This document shows positions 7,872-16,371 of a DNA stretch of 64,000 bases, in pieces. The stretch is from assembly GCA_944392275.1 (NCBI GenBank), contig CALXWA010000005.1:32651-96650 (forward strand). Reading direction: 5' to 3'. The translations under genes and the position numbers were made by a program. Source of the stretch: an uncultured Alphaproteobacteria bacterium. GTDB lineage: Bacteria; Pseudomonadota; Alphaproteobacteria; RF32; CAG-239. The notes below the pieces were generated by a model that saw only the letters and a list, made by a program, of their open reading frames with translations, made no database searches and was not told the origin of the DNA. The stretch's first letter is position 1; each line of letters starts with the position of its first letter.

Positions 7872-7911
7872 AAAAAACAATAAGAGACATTATACATGCC
7901 TCTTATTGTTT
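7872..7911 (-). terminator. Intrinsic terminator downstream of the oxidoreductase gene
   Basis: Perfect 12-bp inverted repeat AAACAATAAGAG / CTCTTATTGTTT (7875-7886 with 7900-7911), T-tract on the minus strand. It separates the oxidoreductase gene from truA. Confidence 0.85.
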
Positions 7912-7925
7912 GATGCAATTAAAAA

Positions 7926-8945
7926 TTATTCCGCAGCAATTTTTAATGCATTATTGTCTTGGGTAAAAAAACCGAGTTTCTCCTGAATTTGCCAAATCAC
8001 TTTTAAGGCTTCTAATGCGTTTTCACCGGTAATACGCGGTGTTTCTTTGCCTTTAACACAATTGATAAAGTGATTTAATTCGGCTTGGAGCGGTTGATTG
8101 GTCGGAATGAACAATTGTTCAACACTTCCTTTCAAGCCATAGTGCATCCATTCCGGAATTTCTTCTTGGTTGACATAAGGCATACGACCTTGTGTATGGA
8201 CATTGATACTTTGGTTGATAAAGTCCATATCAATGTAGTTGGTGTCCGTGGTGACCGAAAGCGTACGTACCCGAGCCTGTGTAATACGGCTGGCCGTGAT
8301 ATTGGCGGTAACGCCGTTTTCAAATTCAAGTAAAGCGGTAATATAGTCTTTCCCGTTCGGGCTAAGCGGTGTCTTGACGGCAGCGGCTTGAATATTTTTT
8401 ACCGGTGAACGAACCAAAGATTGAATAACTTCAACATCATGAATCATTAAATCCATAGAGACATCAACATCTGTAATACGGCCACTGGCAGCAGACATGC
8501 GTTGTGCCGTTAAAGAACAGATTTTGGAAGTGTCTGATAAAATTTTGTGCATTTGCTCTACGGCCGGATTAAATTGTTCAATGTGTCCGACCAATAAGGT
8601 TACATTGTTTCTTTTAGCGGCATCAATCAATCTCTTGCAGCCGGCCTCTGTGGTTGCCAAAGGTTTTTCCATCATGCAGTGGATCCCTTTGTTTAAGAAA
8701 AATTCACCAACGTCGGCATGGGTAACAGATGTGGTTACAACGCTTACGGCATCAACGGCAGCAGCAACTTCTTCTAAAGAAGAGAAGGCCTTGATCCCAA
8801 ACATTTCTGCTGCTTTTTGGCAACTCTCGGGGAAGATATCGTAAACGCCGACTAATTCGACACCATTTAATGTTTTGTATGTTTTAAGATGGTTGCGTCC
8901 CATCATCCCGGCACCAATAACGGCAACTTTAATTGTTTCAGTCAT
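7926..8945 (-). CDS. Gfo/Idh/MocA-family oxidoreductase
   Basis: 339 residues. The N-terminal Rossmann fold starts VAVIGAGMMGRNH (GxGxxG at residues 11-16). The family signature MEKPLATT, with the catalytic-type Lys, lies near residue 93, and the second half has the C-terminal alpha/beta substrate domain (HDVEVIQSLV supplies the usual His-Asp). The enzyme would reduce or oxidise a sugar or cyclitol with NAD(P). Sequence flavour and length resemble the GnnA-type UDP-GlcNAc 3-dehydrogenases of lipid A synthesis, but no partner aminotransferase gene is adjacent, so substrate is left open. Monocistronic, with its own terminator. Confidence 0.85.
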   Translation of the reverse strand: MTETIKVAVIGAGMMGRNHLKTYKTLNGVELVGVYDIFPESCQKAAEMFGIKAFSSLEEVAAAVDAVSVVTTSVTHADVGEFFLNKGIHCMMEKPLATTEAGCKRLIDAAKRNNVTLLVGHIEQFNPAVEQMHKILSDTSKICSLTAQRMSAASGRITDVDVSMDLMIHDVEVIQSLVRSPVKNIQAAAVKTPLSPNGKDYITALLEFENGVTANITASRITQARVRTLSVTTDTNYIDMDFINQSINVHTQGRMPYVNQEEIPEWMHYGLKGSVEQLFIPTNQPLQAELNHFINCVKGKETPRITGENALEALKVIWQIQEKLGFFTQDNNALKIAAE

Positions 8946-9023
8946 AAAATTTACCTTTACAGAAGTTCACAAATTTGTTTTATTTACATATACCAATATT
9001 TTTGGTAAAAAGCTTTTAAATTC

Positions 9024-9042
9024 TTGTTACATATTGTTACAT
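9024..9042. promoter_or_regulatory. Helically phased direct repeat upstream of the TolC-like gene
   Basis: TTGTTACAT occurs at 9024-9032 and again at 9034-9042, a 10-bp period, ending 14 bp before the start codon. Just upstream is TTAA-N7-TTAC (9016-9030), one base off the CtrA pattern. It looks like an operator or factor site; this is inference. Confidence 0.35.
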
Positions 9043-9056
9043 TGAAAGACGGTCTT

Positions 9057-10850
9057 ATGATAAACAAAAAAGTCAGCTTTTTTACTTTGTTTGTTCTTTG
9101 TTTTGGGGTGTGGGCTTGTGCTTCTGATGACGCAGAGGGACTTCGCGGACCAAAAGAGGATGAGTTGGTCTTTACAACCGAACCCGAAGAAATTAAGGGA
9201 AATATTGATGTCTATAAATCTATGGCTCGGGCTGTAAAGTATAATGTTGATAATGCCAGTGCGAATCTTAATAAGAAAATTTTTCAATCCGAACAAAATC
9301 CGCAAAATGTGTTGCAAGGAATTTTAAATGTTAAGTATGACATGACAACGCCTCTTTATGAGGTCTCTAATGCTTTGGAATATGCAACAATTTTTTCTTT
9401 GGCTCAGTTGAATAATCAAAAAGGGTTTGTTGATAATTTGTTTTATGATCGTTCGGCTCAGCATTTAACTTTGGCCGCCATAAGGACACATCAGGATGCT
9501 TGGTTTGCCAGCCGAAAAATTAAAGAAATTGACCGTTTGATGAAACAACAGCAGAAAATTTTGACCGGGTTGAATGAGCGTTTGGAAAGATTGGGTAAGC
9601 TAAGCAATGAGGATTTGGAGTACAAAAAAGGCTTGGAAGTTGCTTTGATGAATTTGGAAGAAATTCGCAAAAAATTATTGACCAATATGACCGATTATGC
9701 CCGCTTGACCAATACCAATTTGAAAAAAGCCGATTTTGGCGGCCGCCGCTTTTATGAATTAGAGGATTTTGATAAAAATTATCAGTTAGATATTTTTCAA
9801 GAATCGGCAGTTATGAATCGGAGTGAGTTTGCCATTGCCAAGGAACAGGTTAAAAATTATTCGTTTGATGAGGTTAAAGAAAATACCAATCGACAATATG
9901 AAGAAATTGAACGGCTGGATTTGAACGGTGTTGATGTTGATCATCAATTATATAGTACCCAATTGCAGGATCAGGCTCGTAAAAATGCCGAAGATTTAAT
10001 TAATTCGGTTTTGGTCTTTGTTAATTTAAAAGACGGAGAGGAAAAAGAAAAGGCTCGTAAAGAAGCGTTTGATCTTTTGGGAACGGCGGTTTTGGCTCAA
10101 ATCAAAATTAATTATAAATTGGTTCGTCTTTCGGATTTGGATTATCATTTGACGGAGAAAAAGATTTCGGATTTGAACAATAAAATTAATTCTATGGAAA
10201 AAGTTTCTCGTCCGAATGCGGCTCATAAAATTGAAGTTTTAAATTTGCGAATCAGTAAACTGGAAAACGAGGTTTTGCTGTCACAAATTAATGCGGAAAG
10301 AGCCGTAGCTTTGCGATCTTTGTATTTTGAAGCGGGGCTTTCTCCGTTTAATAAGAAAATTTTGAAAAGTTCTCCGCAAGATATAGAAAAAGTTTTGAAA
10401 GATGCTTTTAACAGCGATGTGGTCAAGATGTTGGCTGCGGCTCGGCAAAAATTAAAGGAACAACAAATTTATAATGAGATTAATGATAAGGGATGGGCTA
10501 AAGGCAGTGATTGGTTGGAGCGTCTTGTTGACGGAAAAGCAAGTTCTTCTCCACGTGTAAGCGAGGTAAAAGAGATTGTTCCGTCAGATGTTTTTGCTCC
10601 CTACGGGCCAGAGGCTAATGCTTGTAAAATTATGCAGCTTGGGTCTTTTGAAAAAAAGAAAAATGCCAATGAACATTGGGTAGAACTTAGTACCAAATTT
10701 CCTAAATTGAAGCAGTTTTTGCCCCAGATCGAAAGAACTCACGTTGATGGAAAAATTTGGTATCGGTTAATTGTTACTTCCATCCAAGGTGGTTTTTTAG
10801 ATATTTGTAATGAAATGCGAGCCGCCGGTTCGGAATGCCTTTTACGGTAG
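9057..10850 (+). CDS. TolC-like outer-membrane lipoprotein with C-terminal SPOR domain
   Basis: ATG 9057 gives 597 residues with a lipoprotein signal ending GVWAC (Cys21; Trp at -2 is unusual). Residues ~45-420 are long helices of the outer-membrane efflux type. They begin DVYKSMARAVKYNVD, like the first helix of TolC-family proteins, contain YDRSAQHLTLAAIRTHQDAW, and recur in a second half-repeat with heptad-rich coiled coil. Residues ~522-597 look like a SPOR domain (CKIMQLGSFEKKKNANEHW, then KIWYRLIVTS), which in other proteins binds denuded septal peptidoglycan glycans. The combination suggests an envelope-spanning channel or scaffold tethered to peptidoglycan. It is followed 77 bp later by the pentapeptide/coupling-ATPase genes. 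The TolC and SPOR calls are from pattern only. Confidence 0.7.
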   Translation: MINKKVSFFTLFVLCFGVWACASDDAEGLRGPKEDELVFTTEPEEIKGNIDVYKSMARAVKYNVDNASANLNKKIFQSEQNPQNVLQGILNVKYDMTTPLYEVSNALEYATIFSLAQLNNQKGFVDNLFYDRSAQHLTLAAIRTHQDAWFASRKIKEIDRLMKQQQKILTGLNERLERLGKLSNEDLEYKKGLEVALMNLEEIRKKLLTNMTDYARLTNTNLKKADFGGRRFYELEDFDKNYQLDIFQESAVMNRSEFAIAKEQVKNYSFDEVKENTNRQYEEIERLDLNGVDVDHQLYSTQLQDQARKNAEDLINSVLVFVNLKDGEEKEKARKEAFDLLGTAVLAQIKINYKLVRLSDLDYHLTEKKISDLNNKINSMEKVSRPNAAHKIEVLNLRISKLENEVLLSQINAERAVALRSLYFEAGLSPFNKKILKSSPQDIEKVLKDAFNSDVVKMLAAARQKLKEQQIYNEINDKGWAKGSDWLERLVDGKASSSPRVSEVKEIVPSDVFAPYGPEANACKIMQLGSFEKKKNANEHWVELSTKFPKLKQFLPQIERTHVDGKIWYRLIVTSIQGGFLDICNEMRAAGSECLLR

Positions 10851-10864
10851 TTGTATTAAAATGT

Positions 10865-10893
10865 TTGTAAATCTTGTGAAAAGATGGCATAAT
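10865..10893 (+). promoter_or_regulatory. Probable sigma70-type promoter
   Basis: TTGTAA (10865-10870), 17-bp spacer, CATAAT (10888-10893). Transcription should start near 10900, about 28 nt ahead of the pentapeptide-repeat gene. Confidence 0.55.
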
Positions 10894-10927
10894 ACAAAAG
10901 AGTTTTTTAGTCGGGTAAGGCCAAACA

Positions 10928-12094
10928 ATGACGGATGATGATAAAAACAATATTTCGGTAGATAACTTAAAATCTAAATTGAGCCGCTATGCCGGAACGG
11001 AGAAAAACGGAGATGAAGTGCGTTTTATTAAACGCAGTAACAGTGTGTCGTGGAATGCCGTCTCCCAACTAACCTCCGGTGAGGGATATGAGACTTCTGA
11101 AATTGATTTTGTCGGAAAGAATCTTGAAAACGGAAAATTTTCCGGTGAAAATTTAGAAGGGGCCAGCTTTTCGGTGGCTAATTTAACCGGAGTGGATTTT
11201 TCGAATGCAAATTTGAAAAATGTTGATTTTTCGGGAGCTAATCTGACCGATGCCAATTTGTCGGGGGCGGATTTAAGCGGAGCCATCTTGTCTGGGTCCG
11301 TTTTGTTGCGTACCAATTTTACCGGAGCCAAAATGCATGGTGTTCGGTTGACCGATGCTGATTTGGAAAATGCCATTTTATTGGGGATTGATATTGATGA
11401 TATCGGTTTGGAAGAATTACAGTCTTTGGTGGAATATTTGGCCAAGTATTATCCCCACAAGCTTAATTTGGCAAAAATGAATTTGACAATGCTGGATTTG
11501 TCGCGAATTGATCTGAGTCAGGTTAATCTTCGCGGGGTGGATTTTAGAGGTTGTGATTTGACCGGGGTCAATATTATGGAACTTGATTTGAGTGAATGTA
11601 TCATTACCCCAGAACAGATTGCTCAGGCTCTCGGGCGTGTTCCGAGCAAGGCTGAGTTGGCCCAAATTTTGGCTCCGAAAAAAAAGGATAAAAACAAACG
11701 GCAAGCACTGGATTTGTCTCGGATATTTTTGGATGACGGTCGTGAGTTCGGGGTTTTGGATTTGATTAACGGCGGTGAGATAAGTGTTGATACATTACTC
11801 AAGGTCGGTAAAAAAGTTTTTCGGCATCGGCCTGAAAAACCTCCTGTTAAAGATGAAGAGGCTTTGAAGCATATTAAGTCTGAAAAAGAAATGGAAGTTA
11901 AAAACCATAATCAGGAATTGCGTAAGACAATTGAAGCGTTTAAGGAGAAAAAACGCGAAGAGTATATTGAGAAGAAAAAAGTTCTTCAGCACGAAAATCA
12001 ACAAAAGGAAGAACAGGATCATCAGCCAAAAGAAAATCATTCTTCTCGGGATGTCTTTATTGCGGTCCGCGATCAGGGAAGAGGAAGGGACTAA
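10928..12094 (+). CDS. Pentapeptide-repeat protein with charged C-terminal coiled coil
   Basis: 388 residues. From about residue 58 to 158 runs a continuous series of pentapeptides A(D/N)LXX, for example FSGANLTDANLSGADLSGA. A helical interruption (GLEELQSLVEYLAKYYPHK) follows, then a shorter second block near 175-212 (LDLSRIDLSQVNLRGVDFRG). Such repeats form a right-handed quadrilateral beta-helix. The C-terminal ~110 residues are highly charged coiled coil (EKEMEVKNHNQELRKTIEAF). No signal peptide, so cytoplasmic or peripheral. It lies 9 nt upstream of the coupling-type ATPase gene, so the two are co-transcribed; it may be a scaffold or adaptor for that ATPase, which is inference. Confidence 0.85.
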   Translation: MTDDDKNNISVDNLKSKLSRYAGTEKNGDEVRFIKRSNSVSWNAVSQLTSGEGYETSEIDFVGKNLENGKFSGENLEGASFSVANLTGVDFSNANLKNVDFSGANLTDANLSGADLSGAILSGSVLLRTNFTGAKMHGVRLTDADLENAILLGIDIDDIGLEELQSLVEYLAKYYPHKLNLAKMNLTMLDLSRIDLSQVNLRGVDFRGCDLTGVNIMELDLSECIITPEQIAQALGRVPSKAELAQILAPKKKDKNKRQALDLSRIFLDDGREFGVLDLINGGEISVDTLLKVGKKVFRHRPEKPPVKDEEALKHIKSEKEMEVKNHNQELRKTIEAFKEKKREEYIEKKKVLQHENQQKEEQDHQPKENHSSRDVFIAVRDQGRGRD

Positions 12095-12103
12095 AACCAA
12101 TCA

Positions 12104-14476
12104 ATGGGTGTTAAATTAAGTATTGAAAAGGAAGAAAATTTTAAAATTGCTCTTATAAAATTATTGGGCATTTTACTTCTTGCTTTTTTATGTTTTATGA
12201 TTACCGCCGTTGTCATGTTGTCTCTTTCTTTGTTTATTCAGCATGGGTTTAGTGATAAGAGTTTTACTTTATTAGAAAAGTTTTTTACACGCTTAAAAGA
12301 AAATCCGTTGTTTTTATTTTCGGCTTATGGGCAATGGTGGTCTTTGTTTTTGCGGAGCATTGAGTTAAAGCGGTTTGTTATCAGCTTATATCCTCCGTTG
12401 CTTGCTCCGGTTGCGTCGTTGATTATTTTGGTTATGACCTATATTAAAAGTTCTTATTCTTTTTCATTGTGGTATGTTTTAAACCATCATTTTGCCAAAG
12501 AAAAAGATCTGGAAGAAATGAAATTATGCAATACCGGGATGATGGCTTTAGGGCGTTTTGGTGAGCATATTTTAGGCGTTCCGGGGACGGATTCCGTTTT
12601 GTGCTTTGGTGAGGCCGGCAGCGGTAAAACTTCCAGTGTGGCCATTCCTTCTATTTTATGTTCAGACAAGGCTTGTGTTTTAGCCGTTGATAACGATGCC
12701 GTTTTGGCGAAATATACTAGTGGTTATCGTTCTAAGTTGGGAAAGGTTTTTTATTTTAATTGGGATATGTCCGACGATCCGGAGAAGAAAAGCTATTATC
12801 CGCGGTGGAATCCGCTGGAATTAGATACGTTACCGCCTAAAGGAGAGGTTCGGGACGGGTATCTTAAATTTATTGCCAGTTATTTAGCCTCTTATGAGCA
12901 AAGTTTAAATAAGGATAATTATTGGGAATGGCTGACCTTTAAGGCATTAACGTGTTTTTTGCAGTTTTTGGTTTGCAAAATTTCGCAAGCGATTGCTAAC
13001 GATTATTTTTTATCGGCAATTATTGAAAAAGGTCGTTTAAGTAAAGATGAAAAAGATACGCTGTTGAGCTATTATGTTCTAATGCCGCCTCAATATTCTG
13101 AAGAGGCCATTGTTAACATTAATCAAGAAAAATTGACACCGGATGATTATTTGCCGATTGGAAGTTGGGAGGGAATCCCGTCCCCGTGGCAGGGAAAAGA
13201 TTTGTGTTTGAGTATGCTTTCCGATTGGGTACTTAAAAACTATTTGAAAGAAAAAAATCTTAAAGAAAATAAGGGGGATTGTCGTCGGTGGCTGGAAGCT
13301 TTGATGCTTGAGGCTAAATTATTTAACTATGGAAATGATGTTTTAAGCGGTTTGCAACAACTAGTTTATTTGTCGGCAAAGCAAAGAGAAATTATTTTTC
13401 CGATGATTTTAAAACCCTTGATGATTTTTAGAAACGCAATTATTCGCGAAAGAACCAGCAGCAGCGATTTTAAAATGTCGATGTTAAAAGGAATTCGAAA
13501 TCCAGAAACACGGCATATGGAGCCGGTTACCGTTTATTCAACCGCAAATACCAAAAGTACAAAATTTATCAGCCGACTTTTTATCGAAACGGCTTTGCGG
13601 CAAAGCCACGGCAATGCTTCTTACGGAGGCAAAGGAAGCGGGTGTCCGTTGTTGGTGGTAATGGATGATGTCGGGCAGATGTTGCGAATCCGTAGTTTGG
13701 TTCCGACTTTGCAAAAAGCAAAAGCCCGGAATATTTCCTTTTTGTTGTTGTGTAACAGCTTGTATAATTTTGAACATGTATACGGAAAAGAAGTTTTGGA
13801 AGAATTGGTCGCGGCAACAAACTATAAAATTGTGATGGCCGAAAATAATATGAAGTTGAGCAAACAACTTAATAAGCTGGCAGTTTTTGGAACAAAATCC
13901 GTGCAAATTCCCGTTCACCAAAAAATGCAGCTTATTAAATCAAGTAAGGTGTATACCAATTCGGTTTATTATTATCGATTGGCCCAAGAGCTCCAAGCCA
14001 AAAGAAATTTAAAAATCGAGACCAAAGGATACCAAGTGGTTTTGGTAGAGGGCTATTATAACTGTCCGATTTTGGCGAAAAACGTTCACTATTTGAAAGA
14101 TAGTGAATTTAAGGAAAAATCGTTGGTTAATGCCTGCTATTTCTTAGATGAAAATCTGGTTCAAAAAAGGAGTGTTCAAGATACACAGATTCCGAGTTTG
14201 GACGATGTTTTTCATGACATTAATACCGGAGCCGATGATGAAACCGAGCTTAGCCGCTATATGAATATTGCGTATGATGAAGCGATTGATAAAGTCCATG
14301 ATGCCAAAGACAAAACCACTGTTTTGAGCGAAGATATTTCCAGCCGTTGGAAGAAAACGGAACCTCATTTGCCGCAAAAGACATCGTTTAAAACTACAGA
14401 TGAAGACTGGTGGATGAGTGAAGATGCTTTTAATGAATCTTCTTCTGATAATCTGAACCCGTTTGATAAAAAATAA
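12104..14476 (+). CDS. VirD4/TraG-type type IV coupling ATPase
   Basis: 790 residues. Two or three N-terminal membrane segments (about 17-45 and 92-112) precede a cytoplasmic P-loop ATPase: Walker A GEAGSGKT (169-176), Walker B LLVVMDDVG (516-524), followed by the ARNISFLLLCNSLYNFEHVYG segment typical of the T4CP sensor region. An acidic, disordered tail of ~100 residues follows. T4CPs dock substrates to type IV secretion or conjugation channels. No other recognisable T4SS, relaxase or mobilisation gene is in the window; instead it sits in an operon with a pentapeptide-repeat protein, downstream of a SPOR-TolC lipoprotein. Length and tail are similar to the DotL-like branch, but I cannot assign it. 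Confidence 0.8.
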   Translation: MGVKLSIEKEENFKIALIKLLGILLLAFLCFMITAVVMLSLSLFIQHGFSDKSFTLLEKFFTRLKENPLFLFSAYGQWWSLFLRSIELKRFVISLYPPLLAPVASLIILVMTYIKSSYSFSLWYVLNHHFAKEKDLEEMKLCNTGMMALGRFGEHILGVPGTDSVLCFGEAGSGKTSSVAIPSILCSDKACVLAVDNDAVLAKYTSGYRSKLGKVFYFNWDMSDDPEKKSYYPRWNPLELDTLPPKGEVRDGYLKFIASYLASYEQSLNKDNYWEWLTFKALTCFLQFLVCKISQAIANDYFLSAIIEKGRLSKDEKDTLLSYYVLMPPQYSEEAIVNINQEKLTPDDYLPIGSWEGIPSPWQGKDLCLSMLSDWVLKNYLKEKNLKENKGDCRRWLEALMLEAKLFNYGNDVLSGLQQLVYLSAKQREIIFPMILKPLMIFRNAIIRERTSSSDFKMSMLKGIRNPETRHMEPVTVYSTANTKSTKFISRLFIETALRQSHGNASYGGKGSGCPLLVVMDDVGQMLRIRSLVPTLQKAKARNISFLLLCNSLYNFEHVYGKEVLEELVAATNYKIVMAENNMKLSKQLNKLAVFGTKSVQIPVHQKMQLIKSSKVYTNSVYYYRLAQELQAKRNLKIETKGYQVVLVEGYYNCPILAKNVHYLKDSEFKEKSLVNACYFLDENLVQKRSVQDTQIPSLDDVFHDINTGADDETELSRYMNIAYDEAIDKVHDAKDKTTVLSEDISSRWKKTEPHLPQKTSFKTTDEDWWMSEDAFNESSSDNLNPFDKK

Positions 14477-14540
14477 CATTTTCTTTTGAAATAAAATTTG
14501 CTATTCTCGGGAAAATTGTAAAAAACGAATCGGTGTAAGG

Positions 14541-15860
14541 ATGGAAGAAACTCTTTTTTCTGCAAAGATAAAACGCCCACTGGCGGATCGGTTAAGACCC
14601 CAAACTTTGGATGAAGTTGTCGGGCAAGACCATGTCGTTGGTGAACAAGCACCGCTCGGACGCATGGTCCGATCGGGAAAAATTACATCCTTTATTTTGT
14701 GGGGACCTCCCGGGTGCGGAAAAACGACCATTGCCCGCTTGATTGCCGAACATACTAATTTGTATTTTGAACAAATTTCTGCCGTATTTTCCGGTGTGGC
14801 TGATTTAAAAAGAGTTTTTCAATATGCTCAGGAAAGAAGAGCTAATCAGGGTAAGGGAACGTTACTCTTTGTTGATGAAATCCATCGTTTTAACAAGTCT
14901 CAGCAAGATGGTTTTTTACCCTATGTTGAAGACGGAACGATTATTTTGGTTGGTGCAACAACGGAAAATCCGTCGTTTGAGCTCAATGCCGCTTTGTTGT
15001 CAAGATGCCAGGTTTTTGTTTTAAATCGTTTAAGTGAAGAAAATTTTGAAGAACTGTTGTGTCGGGCTGAAAAAGAAGAGGGCAGAAAACTTCCGGTTGA
15101 TGATGAGGCTCGTGCTTTTATGAAAAGTGTGGCGGATGGAGATGGTCGCTATATTTTGAATTTGGCCGAAAGTGTTTGGAACTATGCACAGCCTGGAGAA
15201 ATTTTTGATAAAGATAATATTATGAAGATTATTCGCTCTCGGGCACCTATCTATGACAAAGGGCGAGACGGGCATTATAATCTTATTTCAGCCGTCCATA
15301 AATCTTTGCGAGGTTCGGATGTGGATGCGGCTTTGTATTGGGTTGCTCGGATGTTAGAGGCCGGAGAAGACCCAAAATATATTTTCCGCCGGCTGACACG
15401 CTTTGCCGTAGAAGATGTTTCTTTGGCTGAGCCTAATGCCGTGACGCAAGCGATTGCTTGTTGGCAGACTTATGAGCGATTGGGATCTCCGGAAGGGGAT
15501 TTGGCGTTGATGCAGTTGACGGCTTATTTGGCAACTGCTCCAAAATCGGTCGGGGTTTATAAGGCGATGCATAAGGCTCGGGCTCTGGCAAAGGCAACCG
15601 GGTCTCTTATGCCTCCGAAAAATATTTTGAATGCTCCGACAAAACTGATGCGTGATTTAGGATATAATGAAGGATATGAGTATGATCCTGATTGTGAAGA
15701 CGGATTTTCCGGAGCTAATTATTTTCCGGACGGAATGCGGCGGCAAAAATTATATTATCCGGTTGATCGCGGGTTTGAGAGAGAAATTAAAAAAAGAATC
15801 GAGTATTTTGATAAACTTCGGATTGAAAAACAAAGAGCAAAGGGAATAAAAAATGATTAG
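14541..15860 (+). CDS. rarA: Replication-associated recombination protein RarA (MgsA)
   Basis: 439 residues, normal length. AAA+ ATPase with N-terminal RPQTLDEVVGQDHVVG, Walker A GPPGCGKT (55-62), Walker B LLFVDEIHRF (~108-117), sensor 1 GATTENPSFELNAALLSRC, and the long C-terminal tetramerisation region (YDKGRDGHYNLISAVHKSLRGSD; YVARMLEAGEDP-like stretch). RarA acts at stalled forks, binding SSB and unwinding dsDNA ends. crcB overlaps its last 8 nt. Confidence 0.96.
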   Translation: MEETLFSAKIKRPLADRLRPQTLDEVVGQDHVVGEQAPLGRMVRSGKITSFILWGPPGCGKTTIARLIAEHTNLYFEQISAVFSGVADLKRVFQYAQERRANQGKGTLLFVDEIHRFNKSQQDGFLPYVEDGTIILVGATTENPSFELNAALLSRCQVFVLNRLSEENFEELLCRAEKEEGRKLPVDDEARAFMKSVADGDGRYILNLAESVWNYAQPGEIFDKDNIMKIIRSRAPIYDKGRDGHYNLISAVHKSLRGSDVDAALYWVARMLEAGEDPKYIFRRLTRFAVEDVSLAEPNAVTQAIACWQTYERLGSPEGDLALMQLTAYLATAPKSVGVYKAMHKARALAKATGSLMPPKNILNAPTKLMRDLGYNEGYEYDPDCEDGFSGANYFPDGMRRQKLYYPVDRGFEREIKKRIEYFDKLRIEKQRAKGIKND

Positions 15861-16215
15861 TTGTTTTGGGGTGTTTTTAGGAGGCGGAATCGGAGCCTTG
15901 TTACGGCATTTGCTTTGTCTTAAGATTGGCGGGCATTGGGCTGTTATGTTTGTTAATCTTTTAGGAGCTTTGCTTATTGGGGTTGCTTTTCAGTTCTTTT
16001 TGGATCGGGCAGAGATGAGACCGGAAATCCGCGCTTTTGTTATTACCGGAATTTTAGGTGGTTTTACAACTTTTTCAACCTATATGTTGGATTTTGGAAA
16101 TTTGGTAACCTCTCAAAAAGCCGGAGAAGCCTTCTTTTATTTGTTGGGCTCTTTGGGTATTGGTATTTTGTTTTTGTTTTCCGGAATGAAACTTGGTCGT
16201 TTTTGGTTTAGTTGA
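15853..16215 (+). CDS. crcB: Fluoride ion channel CrcB/FluC
   Basis: 120 residues with four membrane helices. Signature elements are GGGIGALLRH at the N-terminus, FVNLLGALLIG in helix 2 (pore Asn) and GGFTTFSTYMLDF in the broken helix 3 that carries the fluoride-lining Phe/Thr/Ser residues. A single gene implies a homodimeric dual-topology channel exporting toxic fluoride. Starts inside the end of rarA (8-nt overlap), so translation is coupled. No fluoride riboswitch is visible. Confidence 0.95.
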   Translation: MISCFGVFLGGGIGALLRHLLCLKIGGHWAVMFVNLLGALLIGVAFQFFLDRAEMRPEIRAFVITGILGGFTTFSTYMLDFGNLVTSQKAGEAFFYLLGSLGIGILFLFSGMKLGRFWFS

Positions 16216-16264
16216 TATTGGTTGTCGTGTAAAAGGAATCAATGTATCCGAGTATTTTATTATC

Positions 16265-16303
16265 AAAACCATAATCTTTGGGGAGATTGTGGTTTTTGTT
16301 TTT
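16265..16303 (+). terminator. Intrinsic terminator after crcB
   Basis: AAAACCATAATCT / AGATTGTGGTTTT stem (one G-T pair) with TTGGGG loop, followed by T-rich sequence. Confidence 0.8.
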
Positions 16304-16371
16304 TTAAACATTTTGTTGTAAATTAGATGCGATTAAATTAAACTGACAACAGTTTGGGGTAAGGAGTATTG

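Noticed and set aside
12104..14476. Conjugative or integrative element around the coupling ATPase
   Set aside because: No relaxase, integrase, tRNA target or VirB gene is near; flanks are core genes (rarA, crcB).
15853..16215. Fluoride riboswitch before crcB
   Set aside because: crcB starts inside the rarA coding region and there is no leader to hold one.
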